A DNA stretch of 51,389 nt from Chloroflexota bacterium (lineage in GTDB: Bacteria > Chloroflexota > Dehalococcoidia > CAUJGQ01). This document shows, piece by piece, positions 1 through 7,670 of this stretch. The stretch lies in the NCBI GenBank assembly GCA_963170165.1, contig CAUJGQ010000040.1, positions 1 to 51,389 of the forward strand, written 5' to 3'. The position numbers were made by a program, and so were the translations under genes. Every line of letters begins with the position of its first letter. Positions within the stretch are counted from its first letter, which is position 1. Under the pieces are notes generated by a model. That model made no database searches, was not told where the DNA came from, and worked only from the letters and a program-made list of their open reading frames with translations.

Positions 1-2982
1 GTGCGTCACCGCGCGGGCACCGTACGCCCAGGTCCAGCCCGGCCCGAAGGCCCCAGACCGGCCGGCGATGGCGTCGAAGCTGGAGTAGCTGCGGGCCGGG
101 GCCAGCGCCATCCGCCGGCCGGGAATGGCGGGGAGGTCGAGCCCACCGGTCGTGTACAGCCCGGTGATCGGGCCGGCGCCGCCGGTGACGGGGCGGGTGA
201 GGGGGTCGGCGCCGTACGGCATCAGCGGCGTCTCGGCGGGCGCGGCGCAGTCGAGCAGGGCCACACCCTTGCCGGCATCCGGGTGGGTGTGGTCGCCGCG
301 TCCGTATGCCTGCAGCGCCCCGCCGGCCACCTCCACCGACCAGCCGCAGACGCGGCCACCGGCTGCCACCGCCGGTAGCGCCCCGTGGTAGCTTTGATTA
401 CCGTCGCGTACCGCCGAGCGGTCGTACCCGATCACCGTCTCCGCCGCCCACGTCAGCCCGCCATCGGCGCTGGTGCGCTGGACGAGGTAGCTGTCCTGCG
501 GCGCCTGCGCCCGCTCGAACAGCGCCCGCAGCGTGCCCGTCGCCGGGTCGCGCCCCAGCGCCACCGACCGGGCCCCCGGCTGGCTTGCGGGCAGGTGCAG
601 CTCCACCGAGTCCGTCCAGGCCACCAGGTCCACCGAGCGCGCCACCCGCACGACCGGGTAAGCCGTGTTCCACGCCACCCCGGGTTGCCCCTCGGAGGTC
701 GCTCCCGGGTACAGCCAGCCGGCCAGCCACTGCCCGGCGGCGGTGCGCGTGATCGCGAAGGCGCTGGTGGTGTTCTTGGACTCGGCACCGATGGGCAGCC
801 CGGTCTGGGTGCGCGCCGACCAGCTCACCAGGTCCGTGCTCGTGCGGTACAGCAGCCGCCGCGAGGTGTCCCGCCGGCTCCAGAAGAGCCAGACCGTGCC
901 GCCGCTCTCCACCGCCTGGATGCGGCCGGCGTGGCCGTCCTCGGTGGTGAGCTGCACCGGGCTGGTCCAGGTCGCCCCCTCATCGGTGGAGCGCTGCATC
1001 CATACCTGGAAGGAGGTGCCGTCGGTGTAGCTGTAGAACAGCGCGATGGTGGAGCCCAGCCGCACCAGCGCCGGGGCGTCCGCCCCCACCGGTCCGTTCG
1101 CCGCCTGCGTCACGTCGCGGACGGTCACCACCTGCTGCCAGGCGCCGCCCACCTGGAACGGCCGCCAGGCCGGCTCGCTGGGCGTGCCCGCGTTGCGCCG
1201 CACCATCAGCCGTCCCTGGCTGCCGACGAACGCCCACAGCACCGAGCCGTCGGCCAGCGTCAGCGCCGCCGGGGCGGAGTCGTGCGCGTAGGGGGCCGCC
1301 GGGCTGTTGGCCACGGCAATCGTCGGGGTGGTGGCGGTGCGGGACGGCTGGTAGATGTCGGTGACGGTGATCGTCTGCGTGCCGGCATAGCGGAAGGTAG
1401 GGGTGATCGCCCGCGCCCCGCCGTCGGAGAGGCTAAAGGTGAACCAGGACGTCGCCGGGCTGGTGCCGTTGCCCCAGGCGTCTGATGCCACGGCGTCCCA
1501 CGCGGCGCTGAGGGTGACGGTGCCCTGATAGCCGGCCACCAGTTGGCCGCCAGTCGTCTGTGCCCGCACGGTGAGTGCGGTGGCGGTGCCTTGCGTCGCG
1601 GTGGCCGGCACGCCGGCGAAGGCGAGCACGGTCTCGGCCACGCTCACCGCCGGGGAGGCGCCGGTCATCGCGGGGGTGGCCACGTCGGTGACGGTGATCG
1701 TCTGGGCTGCCCCGGCCGTGTTGAACTGCACGGCGAAGACGTGCTGGCCGGTCTCGTCACGGGTGAAGGTGTAGCGGTAGGCCGGGGTGGGGATCAGCGC
1801 CGGATCGGTGGCGGTGATCTGCACCGTGCCGAGATAGCTCAGATCCCGCTGGCCGGCGCTGTCGAGTGCCGTCACGGTCAGCTGCAGGTAGACTCCGGCC
1901 TGCGCCGTGGTGGTGCTCACCTGCACCTGGAACACCGGGGTGACGAGTGCCGCCGGCGCCGCGGCCGGCAGCAGGCGCAGCTCGCCCCCGGCGCCGGCCG
2001 TACTCCCGCGCGTGGTAGCCGGCGTCGGGGCCGGAGCAGGCGTCGGGGTACCGGTCGGGCGCGGCGTTGCGGCCGGCGTAGGCGTGGGGGGCGGGCTGGC
2101 CGCCTCGGCACTGGCCCCAGAGACAGCCACCGCCCGGACGGCGGCGCGCTCGCGGTCGTCCGCATCGTGGGCGGTGACGGTGTGCGCGCCCTCGGAGACA
2201 AACAGGACGTCGAAGGTGACGCTGCCGCCGTCTGCCGGCCGCAGCTCGCGCCGCGCCCGCCCGCGCACCTCCTGTCCCGGTGTGCCGGGGTCGAGGATCG
2301 TCGCCGTCGGGTCGGAGGTGGCAAGCACCACCGGGCCACTGTAGCCGGGCACCGGCCGGCCGGCGGCGTCGCGCGCCCGCACGGTGTAGCGGCTGGCGAT
2401 GGCGCCGCGGGTGGCGGTGGCGGGTCCCTCGACGGTGAGGAAGGTATCCTGCACCTCCAGCGCGGCGGCCGTCCCGCCGATCGCGGGGGCGCCGGCCAGG
2501 GTGGCGGTCACGATCTGGCGGCCGGGGACGGCGAAGCGCACGCGCAACCGGGCCACCCCGCTGCTCAGGGGCACGGCGAAGCGGGTGGCGGCGCGGGTGG
2601 TGGACAGCGGCGTACCGGCCAGCGCCTCGCCGGAGGGCTCGCGCCAGGCACGGGCGCCGCCGTCTTCCACCAGCACGAGCGCCGTGCCCTGGCGGCCGCT
2701 GTCCGGCCGGCCGGCGCAGTCCCGCGCGGTGATGGTGAGCAGCGCCGGTACCACTGCCTGGGCGCCGTCGCCGGCCCAGGTGAGTGCCAGGGAGGGACCG
2801 CCCGGGGCAATCGAAGCCGGCAGCGCCCCCTGGGCATTGACCGCGGCCGGCGCTGGCCCCTGCAGGGCGGTGGCCACGGACGCGGGGAAGAGCGCCACGA
2901 ACGGGAGCAGCATGGCGGAGAGGAGGGCACGGCGCAGCAGGCGCGAGCAGGCGGCAGCGACACAGACAGGCGGGCAGCGCAT
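1..2982 (-). CDS. Large secreted Ig-like / BNR-repeat / RHS-type protein (3' end outside window)
   Basis: The frame is open for 994 codons from ATG at 2982 to the window edge. Residues 1-40 form a signal peptide (basic start, then a leucine/alanine core ending near SVATALQ). Residues about 45-285 and 345-540 are Ig-like (invasin/BIG-type) beta domains with repeated TITVTD-like strands, separated by a Thr/Pro-rich linker near 290-325. Residues about 545-900 look like a BNR/sialidase-type propeller with Asp-boxes STDEGATW (about 662) and SADGGLTW (about 839). From about 925 the sequence resembles the DUF6531 segment that opens RHS/YD-repeat proteins (ARSYSSFD, FGPGWTWAYG). Known RHS proteins of this kind are very long surface or toxin-delivery shells; the toxin or core would lie left of the window. 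Function (adhesion, competition) is inference. The start is supported by the signal peptide; the RBS is weak. Confidence 0.85.
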   Translation of the reverse strand, partial: MRCPPVCVAAACSRLLRRALLSAMLLPFVALFPASVATALQGPAPAAVNAQGALPASIAPGGPSLALTWAGDGAQAVVPALLTITARDCAGRPDSGRQGTALVLVEDGGARAWREPSGEALAGTPLSTTRAATRFAVPLSSGVARLRVRFAVPGRQIVTATLAGAPAIGGTAAALEVQDTFLTVEGPATATRGAIASRYTVRARDAAGRPVPGYSGPVVLATSDPTATILDPGTPGQEVRGRARRELRPADGGSVTFDVLFVSEGAHTVTAHDADDRERAAVRAVAVSGASAEAASPPPTPTPAATPRPTGTPTPAPAPTPATTRGSTAGAGGELRLLPAAAPAALVTPVFQVQVSTTTAQAGVYLQLTVTALDSAGQRDLSYLGTVQITATDPALIPTPAYRYTFTRDETGQHVFAVQFNTAGAAQTITVTDVATPAMTGASPAVSVAETVLAFAGVPATATQGTATALTVRAQTTGGQLVAGYQGTVTLSAAWDAVASDAWGNGTSPATSWFTFSLSDGGARAITPTFRYAGTQTITVTDIYQPSRTATTPTIAVANSPAAPYAHDSAPAALTLADGSVLWAFVGSQGRLMVRRNAGTPSEPAWRPFQVGGAWQQVVTVRDVTQAANGPVGADAPALVRLGSTIALFYSYTDGTSFQVWMQRSTDEGATWTSPVQLTTEDGHAGRIQAVESGGTVWLFWSRRDTSRRLLYRTSTDLVSWSARTQTGLPIGAESKNTTSAFAITRTAAGQWLAGWLYPGATSEGQPGVAWNTAYPVVRVARSVDLVAWTDSVELHLPASQPGARSVALGRDPATGTLRALFERAQAPQDSYLVQRTSADGGLTWAAETVIGYDRSAVRDGNQSYHGALPAVAAGGRVCGWSVEVAGGALQAYGRGDHTHPDAGKGVALLDCAAPAETPLMPYGADPLTRPVTGGAGPITGLYTTGGLDLPAIPGRRMALAPARSYSSFDAIAGRSGAFGPGWTWAYGARAVTH

Positions 2983-3036
2983 ACCGGCACCCCGGCGGGA
3001 GGGGATGGGCTGATCGCCCTGCAGCGTGGCATGGCG

Positions 3037-3147
3037 CCGCGCCGCTGCCAAGGTGGCTACCCGCCAATCTGATGGCGGCTGCCCGCCAATCAGGTGACGG
3101 TTTACCGCCACCAGATCGGCGAGGTAGCCACTTTGGTAGCGGCGTGG
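3037..3147. repeat. 43-bp imperfect inverted repeat with 26-nt spacer
   Basis: The left arm is 3037-3078 and the right arm 3105-3147. The arms match at about 37 of 43 positions, with one single-base gap; several differences are transitions that would give G-U pairs in RNA. The spacer repeats the motif CCGCCAAT seen in the left arm. It sits between the stop of the LuxR-type gene and the start of the RHS-type gene, both on the minus strand. It could be a terminator, a processed RNA element or a REP/MITE-like repeat; only one copy was noticed here. Confidence 0.7.
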
Positions 3148-3234
3148 AAGCGCGGCAGCGGCCCGCGGTGACGATGGGGATATGTCCGGATGGGGCCAGC
3201 ATGGGCGTGCCGGCCGCCGGGAGGGCAACATCCC

Positions 3235-3960
3235 TCAGGGCCCGCCTCCGCCCGCGTGATTGCCGAGGAGCAGCGGGCAAGGGCAGGCTTTGCCGGTCAG
3301 CCGGGCCCCCAGGCAGATGTCGTTGGCAGCGCCGTGCTTGGCCCGTAGCCCGGCAGCCGTCCGCTCCACCGAGCGCAGCGACCAGCCCAGCTGCCTGGCG
3401 ATCTGCCGTTGTTGCCAGCCCTGCAACAGCAGGGCGGCAACCGCCTGCTCGCGCGCGGTAAGGGATAGTGACGGAGATGGGGGGCTCGCCGCGCGGGCCG
3501 TCTGCCGCTCTTCTAGCTGGCGCTCGGTGGTCTGCGTGGCGGTCGCCAGGGCCATCCCCACGGAGCGGCTGAGCAGACGGATGCCGCCGGTCAGCAACAG
3601 GCTAAGCAGCGCGGGCCAGCGGTCCGCCGGCACATCCTGCCACAACAAGTAGGCAGCCGCTTCCAGTTCCCTCGTGGCCACGTGCCATCGCATCGACATA
3701 CGCGCAGCGACCACGGCCAGCAGCACTGCCGGGTCATGCGTGCGCAGCTGCCGCAGCGCGAGCAGCGCATCCGGGTGTTCGGCTCCCGCCAGCAGCAACA
3801 CAGGCGGGAGTGCGGTCTCCGCTGTGCCGGAGAGCAACGTCGCAGGGGTCAGGGTGGTAATGGTGAGCGGCTCCGGATACACCGCCAGCGCCGCCCGCGC
3901 GGCCGCCCACTCGGAGCAGGCATCAGGCATGAACAGGACATGGCGGGCCGGCACGTGCAT
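3235..3960 (-). CDS. LuxR-type HTH transcriptional regulator
   Basis: This 241-aa protein carries a LuxR/GerE-type helix-turn-helix at residues about 167-221 (LTAREQAVAALLLQG, then QIARQLGWSLRSVERT). Residues 1-120 are alternating hydrophobic strands and helices (VLLLAGAEHPDALLALRQL) that resemble a divergent receiver domain, but no clear phospho-acceptor Asp context is visible. ATG at 3960 was chosen because GGAGGG lies just upstream; an in-frame start 75 bases earlier lacks an RBS. A TTGTCC-17-TAGCAT promoter lies upstream. It may control the adjacent large surface protein, but that is inferred only from proximity. The target and signal are unknown. Confidence 0.8.
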   Translation of the reverse strand: MHVPARHVLFMPDACSEWAAARAALAVYPEPLTITTLTPATLLSGTAETALPPVLLLAGAEHPDALLALRQLRTHDPAVLLAVVAARMSMRWHVATRELEAAAYLLWQDVPADRWPALLSLLLTGGIRLLSRSVGMALATATQTTERQLEERQTARAASPPSPSLSLTAREQAVAALLLQGWQQRQIARQLGWSLRSVERTAAGLRAKHGAANDICLGARLTGKACPCPLLLGNHAGGGGP

Positions 3961-4044
3961 TGCACCCTCCGCCAGGCACATCTGGCGCGACCACACACCG
4001 TCATCGAGACGGCAGTGCTTGTCTGGGTGAACCATGTACGCTGC

Positions 4045-4073
4045 ATGCTAGTCCGCACGTGTCATACGGACAA
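4045..4073 (-). promoter_or_regulatory. Putative sigma70-type promoter of the LuxR-type gene
   Basis: On the minus strand TTGTCC (4068-4073) and TAGCAT (4045-4050) are separated by 17 bases, about 85 bases upstream of the chosen start at 3960. Confidence 0.45.
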
Positions 4074-4250
4074 GCTCTTGTGCCGTCCTTTGCGGGATAC
4101 CGTTCCGGCGCCAGCACAGCGGACCCCGCGGCCATAGGGATCGGGCGCATGCATGTGCCATCGCTGATCGAACGGGCAGCCACAGGCGTACGCGGAGGGG
4201 ACGCACTGGTACACCAACCACCGCGGTGCGCGGCCAGGGCGCTCAAGGAA

Positions 4251-4295
4251 ACCGGCAGCGCGGGGCCGGCCGGTTGGCTACGCCGCGCTGCCGGT
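4251..4295 (-). terminator. Rho-independent terminator of the sulfide operon
   Basis: A perfect 13-bp stem (4251-4263 with 4283-4295, ACCGGCAGCGCGG and its complement) encloses a 19-nt loop, 17 bases past the DUF302 stop. Read on the minus strand, the stem is followed by TTTCCTTG. Confidence 0.75.
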
Positions 4296-4312
4296 CGTCT
4301 CTGGTTGCAGGC

Positions 4313-4720
4313 TTAGCTCTGCGCTACCTGGTCAATGGCGGTCATCAGCCGCCGGCGCACCTCGGCGGCGAGCGGCTCCAGATCGGGGTTGCCCACCAGG
4401 CCCAGCACCGGCTGGGGGTCCATTGCCGCGACGACGCTGCCGCCATCCGCTTCGTAGACGATGACGTTACAGGGGAGCAGCAGGCCGATGTCGGTCTCCG
4501 CCGTCAGCGCCTGCTCCGCCAGCGGGGGATTGCAGGCGCCGAGGATGACATACGGGCGGAAGTCGATGCCGCGCTTCTCCTTCATCGTCGCCTTGACATC
4601 GATCTCGGAGAGCACGCCGAAGCCCTGCTCCTTGAGCGCTGCCTTGGTGCGCTCCACCGCCTCGGCATAGCTCAGTGCCACGCGCGTGCCAAATCCGTAC
4701 CGGGTGCGTTGCTCGGTCAT
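4313..4720 (-). CDS. DUF302 domain protein
   Basis: This 135-aa protein is a typical DUF302 protein: an early helix with the YAEAVERTKAALKEQGFGVL segment, then LSEIDVKATMKEKRGIDFRPYVILGACNPPLA split around the GACNP motif, and a LLPCNVIVYE strand. The Cys residues in GACNP and LLPCNV are visible. DUF302 proteins are small cytoplasmic proteins of unknown biochemistry that recur beside sulfur-handling and persulfide genes. It is the last gene of a five-gene minus-strand operon, 26 bases after the MBL-rhodanese gene. ATG at 4720 follows GAGG at a suitable distance. A longer upstream frame overlaps the previous gene and is not used. Confidence 0.88.
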   Translation of the reverse strand: MTEQRTRYGFGTRVALSYAEAVERTKAALKEQGFGVLSEIDVKATMKEKRGIDFRPYVILGACNPPLAEQALTAETDIGLLLPCNVIVYEADGGSVVAAMDPQPVLGLVGNPDLEPLAAEVRRRLMTAIDQVAQS

Positions 4721-4746
4721 GGTCGATACCTCACTTCTGATTGATG

Positions 4747-6108
4747 TCACGCCCGCTGGGTGGCGGGCAGCCGCTCCAGCACATCGGGGATGCCGCCTCG
4801 CTCCAGCACCACCGGCCGGTAGCCGGCCCGCTGCAGGATGCCGGCCGCGATCGTGGCGCGGTAGCCGCTGGCACAACCGACGTACAGCGGTTGGGCCGGG
4901 TCCAGCGCCGCCGGGATGGCTGTCATTAGGTCGGGCACGTAGCGATGCAGGCTGCCCTCGATGTGGCCCTCGTTCCATTCGCCGGGCGCGCGGACATCCA
5001 GCACCTGGCGGGCCGCGCCGCTCTCCACCGCGCGGGCGAAGCCGTCCACGTCGATGGTCTCGTATTGCTCCAGCGGCAGCCCGGCCGCCTGCCAGCCGGC
5101 CATATCGCGCAGGACACCACGCACCTGGTCAAAGCCGATCCGCCCGAGCTGCCGCAGCGCCTCCTCGGCGTCCTGTTCCGGCGCCAGCGCCAGCACCAGC
5201 GGGCTGTTGAATGGCAGCACCCACCCGGCCCACACGCCGAAGTCATCAGCCAGCTCAATGCCCATCGCGCCGGGGATGTGCCCGGCGGCAAAGGCTTCGC
5301 GCGGGCGGGCATCCACCACCCACGCTTCGGGGCGCAGTGCGTCTGCCTGCGCGGGCGTCAACTCCGGCACGGTCAGCGGCGGCATCGGCGCGGCGCCAAA
5401 CAGGTTGGCCGGGCCCATGTGCGCGTAGTACTTCGGATACGGCACCAGACCTGCCAGCTGTCCGCGCACGAACGCCTCGGCGTCTGCATAACGGAAGATG
5501 GGGTTTTCACGCCGCTCGGCGCCGATGGTGGAGGTGGTACGGCCGGCGCTGGAGGCCGTGCAGAACGACCCTTCGCCGTGCGTGGGGTAAAGGCCCACGT
5601 CATCCGGCAGCGCCGCCAGCCGCTGCACCGAGCGGTACTGCGCCAACGCCAGCTGCCGGGCCCGCTCCATCCCCAGCAGGTCCGGCCGCCCCGCCGACCC
5701 CACCAGCAGGCTACCTCCGGTGAACAGCGCCGCCGGATGGCCGTCGAGCAGCACCAGGTAGCTCGTGTGCTCCGGTGTGTGGCCGGGCGTGTGCAGCGGC
5801 CGCACGGTGATCGCGCCCGCGCTGAATTCTTCGCCATGAAAGGCGGGGATGTGGTCGTAGGCGGGGACGGCGGCGGCGGGGAGCACCAGATCTGCCCCGG
5901 AACGGCGCGACAGCTCCTGGCCGCCGGAGATGTAGTCGTTGTGTAGATGCGTCTCCAACACATAGCGCAGCCGTACCCCGGCCACGTCTGCCGCCGCCAT
6001 GAAGCGGTCGACATCGCGCTGCGGATCGACCAACAGCCCCTGCCCGCGGTGCGTCAGCAGGTACGTGGCATCCCCCAGACCCGGCGTGCGGATGCTGATC
6101 ACGTCCAT
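4747..6108 (-). CDS. MBL-fold persulfide dioxygenase-like protein fused to tandem rhodanese domains (CstB/ETHE1-like)
   Basis: This 453-aa protein has an N-terminal metallo-beta-lactamase domain (residues about 1-235; THLHNDYISGG at 53-63, HTPGHTPEHTSY near 108-119), a first rhodanese-like domain without an active-site Cys (about 255-355) and a second rhodanese domain with Cys412 in VGCASGYRAT. This order matches CstB-type enzymes, which oxidise low-molecular-weight persulfide and handle thiosulfate in the cytoplasm. The FTGD motif that supplies a metal ligand in ETHE1 reads FTGGSLLVGSAGRPDLLG here, so metal binding may differ. It lies between the TauE/SafE gene (30 bases upstream) and the DUF302 gene, under a CstR-like repressor, which strongly supports a persulfide detoxification role. 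Confidence 0.9.
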   Translation of the reverse strand: MDVISIRTPGLGDATYLLTHRGQGLLVDPQRDVDRFMAAADVAGVRLRYVLETHLHNDYISGGQELSRRSGADLVLPAAAVPAYDHIPAFHGEEFSAGAITVRPLHTPGHTPEHTSYLVLLDGHPAALFTGGSLLVGSAGRPDLLGMERARQLALAQYRSVQRLAALPDDVGLYPTHGEGSFCTASSAGRTTSTIGAERRENPIFRYADAEAFVRGQLAGLVPYPKYYAHMGPANLFGAAPMPPLTVPELTPAQADALRPEAWVVDARPREAFAAGHIPGAMGIELADDFGVWAGWVLPFNSPLVLALAPEQDAEEALRQLGRIGFDQVRGVLRDMAGWQAAGLPLEQYETIDVDGFARAVESGAARQVLDVRAPGEWNEGHIEGSLHRYVPDLMTAIPAALDPAQPLYVGCASGYRATIAAGILQRAGYRPVVLERGGIPDVLERLPATQRA

Positions 6109-6138
6109 GATGTCCTCCTCGATCCCTGTTACCCTCAG

Positions 6139-6909
6139 CTACGCCAGTATCGCTAGCACGGAGCGGTTCTCCACCAGCAGGAACGCCGCCAGCGCGAACA
6201 CCAGCAGAGCGAAGCCCCGGCGCAGCGCCCGCTCCGGCAGCCGCCCGGCGAGCAGCGCCCCGGCCTGACTGCCGGCAACGCCGCCGGCCACAAACGCCAG
6301 CGTGACGCCCGGTGCGATACCGCCGCCCCACCGCCCGACCAGGCCCGCCGCCGAGGCGATGGCGATCACCGCCAGCGAAGTACCGGCTGCCGTGGTGACG
6401 GGAAGCCCCACAACCATCGTCAGCGCCGGGACGATGACGAAGCCACCGCCCACGCCGAAGAACCCGGTGAGCAGCCCCGCGCCGGCGCCGGCCACGATCA
6501 CCTTCCAGAGCGGCGCCGATCGCCGTCCCACGACGTCTTCTATCGCGGCCGTTCGCCGTTGCCACATCGCAACCCCCGCCGCCAGCATGACCAGGGCGAA
6601 CAGCACCAGCAATACGCCGGATGGGAACCCGCGGCTGAGCAGGCTGCCGGCCAGTGCGGCGGGAATACTGGCCGCGGCAAAAGGCAACGCGGCCCGCAGC
6701 GCCACACGCCCGGCGTGCCCGTGCCGCAGCGCTGCCGCCAGCGCCGTCACACCCACGATCACCAGCGACGTGGTAGACGCCTGCTCAGCAGAGAGGCCGG
6801 CCAGGTATACCAGCGCCGGCACCGTGAGCAGGGAGCCACCGCCACCGAGCAGGCCCAGCGACAGACCAATGCCGGCGCCCAGCAATGCCAGCAGGACAAA
6901 GCTCGACAT
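6139..6909 (-). CDS. TauE/SafE-family sulfite/sulfur-anion exporter
   Basis: This 256-aa integral membrane protein has seven or eight hydrophobic segments and the family features GLSLGLLGGGGSLLTVP near the N-terminus and TGFFGVGGGFVIVPAL near the middle, the two internal repeats of TauE/SafE permeases. Family members export sulfite, sulfoacetate or related anions. It follows the rhodanese gene by 7 bases and precedes the MBL-rhodanese gene by 30. In cst-type operons the TauE homologue is thought to remove sulfite or thiosulfate; here that role is inferred from context. Confidence 0.9.
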   Translation of the reverse strand: MSSFVLLALLGAGIGLSLGLLGGGGSLLTVPALVYLAGLSAEQASTTSLVIVGVTALAAALRHGHAGRVALRAALPFAAASIPAALAGSLLSRGFPSGVLLVLFALVMLAAGVAMWQRRTAAIEDVVGRRSAPLWKVIVAGAGAGLLTGFFGVGGGFVIVPALTMVVGLPVTTAAGTSLAVIAIASAAGLVGRWGGGIAPGVTLAFVAGGVAGSQAGALLAGRLPERALRRGFALLVFALAAFLLVENRSVLAILA

Positions 6910-6916
6910 CAGACGC

Positions 6917-7258
6917 TCATTTCACCACCGGCAACCCGACCCGCTGCCAGACGACCATACCGCCAGTGACGTTGTGCACCTGCGGGAAGCCGGCCTGTTG
7001 CAACAGCTCCACAGCGACACTGCTGCGGTTGCCGCTCCGGCAGATGACCAGCAACTCCCGGTCCTTCGGCAATTCCCTGGCGCGCTGCGCGAGCTGGCCG
7101 AGGGGAATGTGTTTTGCCCCCGGTGCATGACCGCTGTTCCACTCCTGGCGCTCGCGCACATCAATCAGGAGGCTGCCCGCCGACTGGCGCTGGTGCGCGT
7201 CGCCGGGTGTGACGCTCCCCACACCGCCCCGCAAACCAAACAACCTGCCAATCCCCAC
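6917..7258 (-). CDS. Single-domain rhodanese (sulfurtransferase)
   Basis: This 113-aa cytoplasmic protein is one rhodanese domain with the CDC25-like active-site loop VICRSGNRSS (catalytic Cys about residue 73), preceded by LLIDVRERQEW and AKHIPLGQL. Rhodaneses carry sulfane sulfur on this Cys, passing it from persulfide to acceptors. The GTG start at 7258 is preferred because AGAAGGA lies about 7 bases upstream and the frame then begins after the CstR stop (14-base gap); a longer in-frame reading would overlap the repressor gene. It is second in the sulfide operon. Confidence 0.9.
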   Translation of the reverse strand: MGIGRLFGLRGGVGSVTPGDAHQRQSAGSLLIDVRERQEWNSGHAPGAKHIPLGQLAQRARELPKDRELLVICRSGNRSSVAVELLQQAGFPQVHNVTGGMVVWQRVGLPVVK

Positions 7259-7272
7259 GTCTGATCCTTCTC

Positions 7273-7533
7273 TTAGGCTGTCCGGCTGAGCAGCCGCACC
7301 ATCCGCGCGATCTCCTCCTGCGCCTGGCGCGGCGGCCTGTCCGTCATGCATTCTTCAATGGAGCCCGTGACCACTTCGGCCGCTACGCGCTCCAGCGCGG
7401 TCTTGGCAGACATGATCTGCGTCAGCACCGCCTCACAGCCACGTTGCTCCTCCACCATTTTCTGAATGCCCCGGATCTGCCCCTCGATTCTCCGGAGCCG
7501 GTCCAGGATGTCCTTCTCCACCGGTGCTGCCAT
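7273..7533 (-). CDS. CsoR/CstR-family transcriptional repressor, CstR (persulfide) type
   Basis: This 86-aa all-helical protein matches the CsoR family (RLRRIEGQIRGIQKMVEE, then ALERVA). It has Cys33 and Cys62, 29 residues apart, as in the persulfide sensor CstR. The His found four residues before the second Cys in copper-sensing CsoR is Ser58 here, arguing against Cu(I) sensing. CstR tetramers release DNA when the two Cys are cross-linked by sulfane sulfur. It is the first gene of the operon, with AAGGAGG upstream of ATG 7533 and a TACCC-GGGTA palindrome inside its promoter, so autoregulation is likely. Confidence 0.92.
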   Translation of the reverse strand: MAAPVEKDILDRLRRIEGQIRGIQKMVEEQRGCEAVLTQIMSAKTALERVAAEVVTGSIEECMTDRPPRQAQEEIARMVRLLSRTA

Positions 7534-7551
7534 GCCGGCCTCCTTGCGCCC

Positions 7552-7580
7552 ATGATACCCAAGGGGGGTACCCTATGCAA
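7552..7580 (-). promoter_or_regulatory. Promoter of the sulfide operon
   Basis: On the minus strand TTGCAT (7575-7580) and TATCAT (7552-7557) are separated by exactly 17 bases, giving a short leader containing AAGGAGG before the repressor start at 7533. Confidence 0.7.
7556..7570. promoter_or_regulatory. CsoR/CstR-type operator
   Basis: TACCC-AAGGG-GGGTA forms a dyad with the G/C-run centre typical of CsoR-family operators. It lies between the -35 and -10 boxes, so bound repressor would block RNA polymerase directly. Confidence 0.7.
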
Positions 7581-7670
7581 GCAGCACGTCGCCGCCCAAC
7601 CGGGTGATGCCACACGGGGCATCCGCCGTTACACTGCGGCCGATGCCAGCCGGCGTCAGGAGGCGGAGGC

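Larger units (their letters stand above)
3961..4312. other. Intergenic region between LuxR-type gene and sulfide operon
   Basis: No convincing gene. It holds the promoter of the LuxR-type gene (4045-4073) and the terminator of the sulfide operon (4251-4295). The rest shows nothing I recognise. Confidence 0.6.

Noticed and set aside
385-1485. Plus-strand frame of about 366 codons
   Set aside because: Shadow of the BNR/RHS part of the minus-strand gene; no folded-protein character.
1543-3072. Long plus-strand frame of about 509 codons
   Set aside because: The translation is Gly/Arg/His-rich low-complexity with no domain; the minus strand carries a coherent secreted protein through the same bases.
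1757-3280. Long minus-strand frame of about 507 codons
   Set aside because: It is out of frame with the RHS-type protein and very rich in Arg, Pro and Ala; a G+C-driven shadow.
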